Origin: Syntrophobacterales bacterium
GTDB lineage: Bacteria; Desulfobacterota; Desulfobaccia; Desulfobaccales; 0-14-0-80-60-11
Length of the DNA: 6,599 nt
Assembly (NCBI GenBank): GCA_023229795.1
Contig: JALNYP010000125.1
Location: forward strand, 1-6,599
Direction: 5' to 3'
Part shown: one piece after another, positions 1 through 5,307 of the stretch
How positions within the stretch are numbered: the first letter of the stretch is position 1
How the letters are laid out: each line of letters opens with the position of its first letter
Notes under the pieces: model-generated
Database searches by the model: none
What the model was told of the DNA's origin: nothing
Seen by the model: only the letters and a program-made list of their open reading frames with translations
Program-made: the position numbers and the translations under genes

Positions 1-124
1 AAAGGCCCAGCTAACCGGCAAATTCGCTCTCATAGATTTTGATTAACCTGAGCGCCGGCTAGAAATGGCCCGCCGACGCTAAAACACCAACATGAAATCA
101 CGACTTTCTGGATGAGAACTACCT
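1..124. other. Non-coding flank, no gene seen
   Basis: I see no credible reading frame here. The stretch contains an imperfect inverted repeat: CTAACCGGC at 11-19 faces GCCGGCTAG at 54-62, with GGCC at 4-7 and 68-71 as a possible extension. It could be a weak hairpin downstream of a gene lying to the left, or the remnant of a palindromic repeat. Nothing else can be supported. Confidence 0.5.
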
Positions 125-202
125 AAATATGGGGGTTGGGGGAGGGAGTTTGAGGGAGGGGGCAGGGGCCACTTACGAAAAAGCTCATGGCCCCCTCCCT
201 CT
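125..202 (-). repeat. G/C-rich 3' hairpin element, copy 1 (after lon)
   Basis: This element begins 17 bases past the stop codon of the minus-strand Lon gene. Read in the direction of that gene, it has a G-rich arm GAGGGAGGGGGC (201-190), a 26-base loop containing GCTTTTT, and the complementary arm GCCCCCTCCCTC (163-152). A C-rich tail ending in CCATATTT (132-125) follows. A clearly related copy lies after the double-usp gene at 6146-6229. Over the 32 bases starting at GGCCA the two copies align without gaps and agree at 26 positions. There is no U-run after the stem, so it is not a textbook intrinsic terminator, but its position suggests a role in transcript ending or 3' stability. The plus strand at 131-168 has six runs of three or more G with short loops and could form a G-quadruplex on the lon template strand. 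Confidence 0.7.
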
Positions 203-218
203 AAGTATTTGCTTTTAC

Positions 219-2228
219 TCACTTCGGCAGCAGCACCAAATCCACCAGAGGTTCGAGCCGGTCGGCCAGGACGATTTCCAGGCCGGCTTTGACTTCGTCT
301 TCCAGGTTGACGATATCCGCTTCGTTCGCTTTCGGGAAGACCACCACCTTGACCCCGGCCCGTTGGGAGGCCAGGACTTTTTCCCGGATACCGCTCACCG
401 GCAGGATGCGCCCGGAGAGGGTCAGTTCGCCGGTCAGGGCCACGTCCCGGCGGGCGGGGCGCCCGGTGAGCAGCGACAGCAAGGCCAGGGCGATGGTGAC
501 TCCGGCCGACGGTCCCTCTTTGGGGATGGCCCCGGAGGGCAGGTGGATATGGATATCGCTATGGGTGAAAAAGTCCGGGTCCAAGCCGAAGGCCTCCGCA
601 TGGCTGCGGATGAAGCTCAGCGCGGTCTGGGCCGACTCCTGCAGGACGCTGCCCAAAGAGCCCGTGAGGATGAGCTGTTTGTGGCCTTTCATGCGGGTGG
701 CTTCCACGAAGATGATTTCCCCGCCGAACTCGGTCCAGACCAGCCCCGTGGTCACCCCCACCTGGTTGCCGGCCTCCGCCACCTGGTGGGAGAATTTCCG
801 GGGTCCCAGGAATTTCTCGATCAGCTCTTCATCCACGCTCAAGGCGCAGGTGCCCTTGCTCTGGACGCAGATGCGGGCCAGCTTGCGGCAGACCATGGCG
901 ATCTCCCGATCCAGGTTGCGGAGCCCCGCCTCCTGGGTATAGCCCCGGACGATCTTGGCGATGGCCTCATCGGTAAATTCGATGCCCAGGTGGCCCAGGG
1001 CATGTTCCCGAAGTTGCCGCGGAATGAGAAAGTGCCGGGCGATCTGGACTTTTTCGTGCTCCGTGTAGCCGGGGAAATAGATGACTTCCAGCCGGTCCCG
1101 GAGGGGGGCGGGCAGGCTCTCCACCACGTTGGCAGTGGTGATGAACATGACGCCGGACAGGTCGAAGGGCACGTCCACGTAGTGGTCCACAAAGTTGCTG
1201 TTTTGCTGGGGGTCCAGGATTTCCAGGAGCACCGACGCCGGATCGCCCCTAAAGTCCTGGCCGATCTTGTCGATCTCATCCAGCATGAACACGGGGTTCT
1301 TGACTTCGAGGCGCTTTAATTCGTTGATAATGCGCCCGGGCATGGCCCCCACGTAAGTGCGGCGGTGGCCCCGGAGCTCGGCTTCGTCCCTGAGCCCCGC
1401 CAGGGACAGACGCACGAACTTGCGCTCCAGGGCCTCGGCGATGGCCTGGCCGATGGAAGTCTTGCCGGTGCCGGGCGGCCCGGCGAAGCACAAGACCGGT
1501 CCCCGGTTCATCTGCATGTGCCTTTTCTTGTCGATGATTTCCCGCACCGTGGCCCGGAGTTCATCCAGTTTGATGGGCTTGGACAGATAATGGGCCGCGC
1601 CCTTCTTCAGGGCGTCCACCGCAGAGCTCACCGTGGCGTAGCCGGTGACCATGATGATTTCGGTATGGGGCGCCACCTGCTTGACGGATTCCAGGAGCTG
1701 GATGCCGTCCATCTTCTCCATCTTCAGGTCCGTAAGGACGACGTCGAACTCCTGGGCCTTGACCTTCTCCATGGCCTCCATGCCGTTGGCCGCGGTGGCC
1801 ACCTGGTGACCCTCCTTCCGCAGGATATATTCCAGGTTGGTCCGGGCGATTTCCTCGTCGTCCACCACCAGAATCTGGGAGGTCTGGATGCTGCACAGGG
1901 TGCGGACCGACAGGTATTCGAGGATGCGCTCTTTAACGTGCCCTAAGCCGTAGTGCTGGGAGGCCAGGATGCGCTCCGCCCGTTTGAGGTCCAGGTTATC
2001 TTCCGTAAATCGGTTCCAGGGAAGGGAAATCAGGTAATCCAGGTAGTTAAGGCCGATGGTGTACTCAGCTACGGAAGGATCGGTTTTTTCCAGCCGTTCC
2101 AGCTCCTTGGCGGCAACGCCGGCTGCGGCCTCCGGCAGTTGGGCCTTGTGCACCGCGGCGCGCAGGTCCACCAGTTCCTGGGCCGGCTTGGGGCGTTCCT
2201 CTTCAGTTATTTTGCGAAAGAAACCCAT
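219..2228 (-). CDS. lon: Lon-family ATP-dependent protease with inserted response-regulator receiver domain
   Basis: Cytoplasmic AAA+ serine protease of the LonA type, 669 residues against about 780-820 for ordinary Lon. Residues 1-110 match only the last helical part of the Lon N-region (NYLDYLISLPWN at 61-72, then ILEYLSVR at 102-109); the substrate-binding N-domain is absent. Residues about 117-238 are an NtrC/CheY-type receiver with acidic D123/D124, phospho-acceptor D167, switch T195 and K217. AAA+ follows at once: Walker A GPPGTGKTS 250-258, Walker B with D317/E318, sensor-1 N367, arginine RDR 377-379 and sensor-2 R437. The protease domain has catalytic S574 (in PKEGPSAG) and K617, spaced 43 residues apart as in E. 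coli Lon S679/K722, so all active sites look intact. ATG 2228 is preceded by a modest AAAAGG at suitable distance. The protein is probably controlled by phosphorylation, which is inference; no kinase is nearby. Confidence 0.95.
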   Translation of the reverse strand: MGFFRKITEEERPKPAQELVDLRAAVHKAQLPEAAAGVAAKELERLEKTDPSVAEYTIGLNYLDYLISLPWNRFTEDNLDLKRAERILASQHYGLGHVKERILEYLSVRTLCSIQTSQILVVDDEEIARTNLEYILRKEGHQVATAANGMEAMEKVKAQEFDVVLTDLKMEKMDGIQLLESVKQVAPHTEIIMVTGYATVSSAVDALKKGAAHYLSKPIKLDELRATVREIIDKKRHMQMNRGPVLCFAGPPGTGKTSIGQAIAEALERKFVRLSLAGLRDEAELRGHRRTYVGAMPGRIINELKRLEVKNPVFMLDEIDKIGQDFRGDPASVLLEILDPQQNSNFVDHYVDVPFDLSGVMFITTANVVESLPAPLRDRLEVIYFPGYTEHEKVQIARHFLIPRQLREHALGHLGIEFTDEAIAKIVRGYTQEAGLRNLDREIAMVCRKLARICVQSKGTCALSVDEELIEKFLGPRKFSHQVAEAGNQVGVTTGLVWTEFGGEIIFVEATRMKGHKQLILTGSLGSVLQESAQTALSFIRSHAEAFGLDPDFFTHSDIHIHLPSGAIPKEGPSAGVTIALALLSLLTGRPARRDVALTGELTLSGRILPVSGIREKVLASQRAGVKVVVFPKANEADIVNLEDEVKAGLEIVLADRLEPLVDLVLLPK

Positions 2229-2273
2229 CTCTAAGGACCTTTTTGGGCTGAGGACTAACTTAACGAGTTTTTC

Positions 2274-2321
2274 TAATCCTGATCTAGCTGATATGCTCCA
2301 GGAATCAATTGCTCAGGATTA
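2274..2321. promoter_or_regulatory. 9-bp inverted repeat upstream of lon
   Basis: TAATCCTGA at 2274-2282 and its perfect reverse complement TCAGGATTA at 2313-2321 are separated by 30 bases. They lie between the end of the HEPN-like gene (2359) and the lon start (2228). The pair could be two operator half-sites in the lon promoter region, about four helical turns apart, or a weak hairpin at the end of the upstream gene. I could not identify a convincing sigma-70 promoter for lon in this gap, so the role is uncertain. Confidence 0.35.
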
Positions 2322-2358
2322 ATTTGACATAAGCTTAAGAATGCTCAATACCCATGTC

Positions 2359-2924
2359 TTATGGACTCGCTTGCGTGTCCTGCTCTGCCTTCATTCTTCT
2401 AATCAAATCCCCTTCTTCTATCTTTGGCATTTTCCTTATAATGTCAATTAAGAGGGTTACCAATTGGTATGCTTCTTTATATAGTAAGTTTAGTTGCTCT
2501 TTCGTTATTGCTAAACATGATTTTTGATGCTTTTTGCTACGTGGCAGGCCACCAGAAAAGCTTGTTCCAAAAATTTCCTCATCAGAACTTCGAGACCAGC
2601 AGAAGTGTGCGAATTTGTTCCTCTGCATTCGAGCAGTTTCAATTGTTATGCTGGCGCTCTTAATTTCTATTAGTATCTCTTCTTTTATGATCTGGTTTCG
2701 ATAACGGTACCGATGAAGCTCAAGTGCCTCCTTAATTGCACCATGTACCCTGGCTGAGTTTAAAAGATCAGTATATGTTCTAGGAAGTCAGGACTAAGAA
2801 GTAGCCTGCTCAATATAATTTTCTGCAAGAATTCAATATTCGCCCACTCGACCACGATCTGACCAATTAATTTGAATTGGTCGTCCGTTAATTCAGAAAA
2901 TCGTGACGCGTGATTAAGGGGCAC
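2359..2924 (-). pseudogene. Frame-disrupted small helical protein with HEPN-like RNxxxH motif
   Basis: Two overlapping minus-strand frames read as one protein if a single base is restored between about 2763 and 2789. Frame A starts at GTG 2924 and gives a 47-residue segment containing QFKLIGQIVVEWANIEFLQK. Frame B then continues LPRTYTDLLNSARVHGAIKE and runs to TAA 2361-2359. The restored product is about 188 residues and almost all helical. Residues R102-H107 (RNKFAH) fit the R-x4-H dyad typical of HEPN ribonucleases and HEPN toxin-type proteins, and the VEWANIEFL helix before it resembles the first helix of such domains. I recognise the general type but no named family, so the HEPN call rests on a short motif. 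The 89-residue open frame starting at 2628 is only the C-terminal half and lacks a ribosome-binding site. The gene is AT-rich next to GC-rich neighbours, which suggests acquisition by transfer. The disruption may be a real mutation or a sequencing error; I see no slippery site. Confidence 0.65.
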
Positions 2925-2928
2925 TTTT

Positions 2929-2942
2929 CTCCTCTCCTCCTT
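2929..2942 (-). promoter_or_regulatory. Ribosome-binding site fixing the GTG start at 2924
   Basis: Read on the minus strand, AAGGAGG (2942-2936) is followed by a second AGGAG (2933-2929), and then AAAA and GTG at 2924-2922. The in-frame stop TAG at 2951-2949 rules out any start farther upstream. This purine-rich site is the reason for extending the HEPN-like gene well beyond its first ATG. Confidence 0.7.
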
Positions 2943-2951
2943 AACGATCTA

Positions 2952-2980
2952 ATTATAAGGGATAATCCCCGGAACAGCAA
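2952..2980 (-). promoter_or_regulatory. Sigma-70-type promoter for the HEPN-like gene
   Basis: On the minus strand a perfect -10 box TATAAT (2957-2952) lies 17 bases after TTGCTG (2980-2975), which matches the first half of the -35 consensus. The promoter sits immediately upstream of the strong ribosome-binding site and GTG start. This supports a short leader of roughly 20 bases and a gene expressed on its own. Confidence 0.6.
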
Positions 2981-2989
2981 TGCATTGCT
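2976..2989. promoter_or_regulatory. 14-bp perfect palindrome over the -35 box (candidate operator)
   Basis: AGCAATGCATTGCT is a perfect 14-base palindrome. It overlaps the -35 element of the minus-strand promoter, the usual place for a repressor to block RNA polymerase. Similar TTGC/GCAA pairs occur farther into the same divergent region. The binding protein is unknown; the HEPN-like product has no recognisable DNA-binding domain. Confidence 0.45.
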
Positions 2990-3240
2990 AGAATCGAGTT
3001 TTCTTAATTTTATGATTTTCTTAGAAAAAATCTTGCAGTGCCGGAACGGAAAGCCGCTGTGTTGCTTTTTGCAATCCTTTGCGAAAAGTGTTGCAATGAT
3101 GAATATCTCACTGAAATGATTATCAAATAACATTTTTTTAAAAAAACCGTTGCATAGTGCAATACCAAGGAAATCCTGCGATTTGCAGGTGTTGATGTAT
3201 TTTAATAACAAAATAAGACAGTTAAAAAAACCAGTGGTTT

Positions 3241-3255
3241 TGGCAAGGTTCTTGT
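3241..3255 (+). promoter_or_regulatory. Possible sigma-54 (-24/-12) promoter
   Basis: TGGCAAGGTTCTTGT resembles the sigma-54 consensus TGGCAC-N5-TTGC. The GG pair (3242-3243) and the -13 G (3254) are spaced correctly, but the invariant C at -12 is T (3255). Transcription would start near 3267, about 60 bases before the first gene of the cassette. The mismatch at -12 keeps confidence low, and no enhancer site was identified. Confidence 0.22.
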
Positions 3256-3326
3256 ATCTCTGGAAAGGCAAGGAAGACTCCCGCTTCCAGGTAGGCAAAC
3301 GGAAATTGCGGGGTAAGGTCAAAACC

Positions 3327-4181
3327 ATGATGAACTTTATGAACAAAAAAGGCAAAGGCAAACAGGCGGATGAAGTGGCCAACGGCTCCTCCACCCCCAG
3401 GCCCGGCCAAGGCGACGCCGGGGCCACCTCCACCAACCGGCCGGAAGTCAGGCGGAAGATCCTGGTGGTGGGCAAGGACTACGCCTTTTCCACCGGCGTG
3501 GTCGATTATGCCGCCAGCCTCTCCCAGCGGCTGGGTTATGACATTATCGCCATGAACGTGAACCCCGCGCTGGCCCAATCGGGCAAGTTTTTTTCGCCTT
3601 ATAACCAGCATCTCCGGAGTAAATTCACCCAGCGGGCCCAGACGGCCTGGTCCTTGGTCGAGTCCGAGTTGGCGCGCCAGGGAGTGCACAGCGAGCACGT
3701 GGTGAAATTTGAGGGACTGGGCGGGGCCATTAAGGACCTCAACCATGAGGTCAAACGCATCGACTTCGTCATCACCGACGCGGGTATCAGAGAAGAGGAA
3801 ATTACGGGGGAGATTCCTCTCCCCGTTTTCAGTATCTCAGGATATCAAGGAGAAATGATTATGGCTAAAGAACATCAGGAAAAGACGAGCAGGAGCAAGT
3901 TGCTCGGCAAGACCATCGGCTTAGGGCTGGGGGTTGCTGCCCTCTATGCCGCAGTGTTTACGAACTCCGAGACTGTCATGAAGTATTTCACCAAGGGCGG
4001 AGTCTTCGCGGCGCTGCCCATCGTTACAGTGTTCCTGGTTTCGTTTGTGCACGGTGCGTTTGCTTCCAACCTTTGGTCGCTCCTGGGTGTCGAAGCCACC
4101 AAGAAGGTGCAGCCCCGTGTGGCTCCGAAGCGGCCGGCGCCGACCAAGCGGCCTCGCCCGCAGTTGCACGTGAATGCCTAA
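3327..4181 (+). CDS. Degenerate UspA-like domain fused to a two-helix membrane domain
   Basis: Protein of 284 residues and first gene of the permease cassette. A polar, low-complexity leader (1-40) precedes a Usp-like alpha/beta domain at about 42-171, which begins RKILVVGKDYAFS and ends in a PLPVFSIS strand. It lacks the G-2x-G-9x-G(S/T) nucleotide-binding signature; VITDAGIREEEITGEIP stands in its place, so ATP binding is unlikely. A hydrophilic linker follows. Two membrane helices (about 194-212 and 225-246) are joined by a short loop, and the tail from 258 is rich in K, R and P, predicting both ends in the cytoplasm. ATG 3327 was chosen because coding character begins there and TAAGG sits 8 bases upstream; 3330 is equally possible. 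An internal start at 3861 could release the membrane part alone. The permease gene follows after 49 bases. I infer a regulatory or accessory membrane subunit of the permease; no named family is claimed. Confidence 0.8.
   Translation: MMNFMNKKGKGKQADEVANGSSTPRPGQGDAGATSTNRPEVRRKILVVGKDYAFSTGVVDYAASLSQRLGYDIIAMNVNPALAQSGKFFSPYNQHLRSKFTQRAQTAWSLVESELARQGVHSEHVVKFEGLGGAIKDLNHEVKRIDFVITDAGIREEEITGEIPLPVFSISGYQGEMIMAKEHQEKTSRSKLLGKTIGLGLGVAALYAAVFTNSETVMKYFTKGGVFAALPIVTVFLVSFVHGAFASNLWSLLGVEATKKVQPRVAPKRPAPTKRPRPQLHVNA
3847..3863 (+). promoter_or_regulatory. Internal ribosome-binding site and start inside the Usp/membrane fusion
   Basis: AAGGAG at 3847-3852 lies 8 bases before ATG 3861, in frame with the fusion; a nearer ATG is at 3855. 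The signal falls exactly at the junction between the Usp domain and the membrane domain. Translation from 3861 would give a free 106-residue two-helix protein (MAKEHQEKTSRSKLLG...). This suggests either dual products or an ancestral separate gene that became joined to the usp domain. Confidence 0.5.
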
Positions 4182-4230
4182 GCGCTTACAGCTAAATATT
4201 TGACCGGATGATCTGAAAGGAGGCCAGACC

Positions 4231-5307
4231 ATGCATGACATCGCCAGCAACCTTCAATTTATTGATTTGAACGTGTGGAATATATCATTCTTATTTGTCG
4301 TAGGTTTCATCGGCGGCCTGGTGAGCGGCTTTATCGGCTCCGGCGGCGCTTTTGTCCTGACCCCCGGTATGATGAGCCTGGGCGTGCCCGGGACCATTGC
4401 CGTGGCCAGCAATATGTGTCATAAATTCCCCAAGGCCATGGTGGGAGCGTACAAGCGCTGGAAATACGGCCAGGTGGATATCAAGTTGGGTCTGGTCCTG
4501 GCGGCCTCGGCCGGGGCCGGAGTGCAGGTGGGCATCAAAATTCAGGAGTGGATTCTGGAAAAGTGGGGCCAATCCGGGTCTAACCTTTATGTCAGCCTGT
4601 CCTTCGTGGTTATTCTGGTGGTGGTGGGCGGCTATGTCTTCTATGATGCCATGAAGACCTCCAATGAAGGCGGTGAAGATAAGGCTGGGGCACTGGCCAA
4701 GTGGTTGCAGTCCATCAATCTGCCCCCCATGATGCACTTCAAGACCGCCAACATTCGCATCTCCCTGTGGTTCACCATCCCCATCGGCTTTGCCACCGGT
4801 TTGATGGCGGCCACCATCGCGGTGGGCGGCTTCATCGGGGTTCCCGGCATGATCTACGGCTTAGGGGCTGGCGGGCTGGTATCCTCAGCCACCGAGCTGG
4901 TCATCGCCTTCGTCATGGGATTCTTTGGCACGGTCAAATGGGCTATGCACGGGCAGGTGGACATCCGCCTCACCCTGATCATCCTGGCCGGCTCTCTCAT
5001 TGGCGTGCAATTGGGGGCCATCGGCACCACCTGCGTCAAAGAAAGCATGATCAAGATCGTTATGGGCACCATCATGATTATCGTGGCCGTGAGCCGGGCT
5101 CTGGCGATACCGCAGTATCTGACAGAGCTGAAGCTGATCTCCATGGGCGAGTCCACCCTGTCTTTCCTCAGCAGCGCCAGCTTCATCATCATGTGCATTG
5201 CTCTGGCCGTCGGGTCATTCATCATCCTGGGCGCCATGTATAAGGCCAAGCGGGCCGAGGCTTTGGCCAAGAAAGGCGAGTTTGCGGTCGAATATGGGAA
5301 AATATAA
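4231..5307 (+). CDS. TauE/SafE (TSUP) family membrane permease
   Basis: Inner-membrane permease of 358 residues with about eight to nine hydrophobic segments (roughly 17-38, 45-62, 84-103, 118-138, 178-198, 218-236, 245-265, 273-290, 315-337). The family moves sulfite, sulfonates and related small anions; the actual substrate is not shown by sequence. The two-repeat TSUP pattern is plain: GFIGGLVSGFIGSGG (25-39) with PG at 45-46, mirrored by GFATGLMAATIAVGG (186-200) with PG at 205-206. The segment GQVDIKLGLVLAAS (80-93) is mirrored by GQVDIRLTLIILAG (241-254). A polar loop at 142-175 separates the halves. AAAGGAGG (4216-4223) lies 7 bases before ATG 4231. The gene is at the upper end of the usual TSUP length because of a C-terminal helix and charged tail. 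It overlaps the following usp gene by 14 bases, so the two are surely co-expressed. Confidence 0.93.
   Translation: MHDIASNLQFIDLNVWNISFLFVVGFIGGLVSGFIGSGGAFVLTPGMMSLGVPGTIAVASNMCHKFPKAMVGAYKRWKYGQVDIKLGLVLAASAGAGVQVGIKIQEWILEKWGQSGSNLYVSLSFVVILVVVGGYVFYDAMKTSNEGGEDKAGALAKWLQSINLPPMMHFKTANIRISLWFTIPIGFATGLMAATIAVGGFIGVPGMIYGLGAGGLVSSATELVIAFVMGFFGTVKWAMHGQVDIRLTLIILAGSLIGVQLGAIGTTCVKESMIKIVMGTIMIIVAVSRALAIPQYLTELKLISMGESTLSFLSSASFIIMCIALAVGSFIILGAMYKAKRAEALAKKGEFAVEYGKI

Larger units (their letters stand above)
2943..3326. promoter_or_regulatory. Divergent AT-rich control region, no gene
   Basis: These 384 bases separate the minus-strand HEPN-like gene from the plus-strand usp/permease cassette. 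They hold the palindrome at 2976-2989; TTGC-5-GCAA at 3062-3074; TTGCAATGA at 3091-3099; a T7A7 tract at 3133-3146; and TTGCA-tag-TGCAA at 3150-3162. A weak sigma-70-like pair (TTGCAG 3183-3188, 17 bases, TAACAA 3206-3211) and a sigma-54-like site at 3241-3255 face the plus-strand genes. An open frame from 3150 into the usp gene exists, but its first 59 residues look like translated control DNA. Confidence 0.5.

Noticed and set aside
129..1319. Long plus-strand open frame of 396 codons opposite the lon gene
   Set aside because: It is antisense to well-conserved Lon motifs in GC-rich DNA, has no recognisable domain or ribosome-binding site, and has composition typical of a shadow frame.
2359..2628. 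Stand-alone 89-residue protein, or a 23S rRNA intervening-sequence four-helix protein
   Set aside because: Its ATG lacks a ribosome-binding site, and the same frame continues upstream with coding character to about 2787, so it is the C-terminal part of a larger disrupted gene; the RNKFAH motif fits HEPN better.
2763..2795. Programmed ribosomal frameshift in the HEPN-like gene
   Set aside because: The required shift is -1, but no X-XXY-YYZ slippery heptamer or downstream structure is evident; a one-base deletion or sequencing error is simpler.
3150..3326. Upstream extension of the Usp/membrane gene by 59 codons
   Set aside because: The stretch is AT-rich control DNA with inverted repeats and gives a non-domain-like peptide; a better start with TAAGG spacing is at 3327.
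2888..3475. Minus-strand frame of 195 codons across the divergent region
   Set aside because: It crosses promoters, palindromes and the start of the usp gene and shows no family resemblance.
5198..5293. Longer N-terminus for the double Usp protein
   Set aside because: These codons are permease coding sequence read in another frame, and the Usp first strand starts right after ATG 5294.
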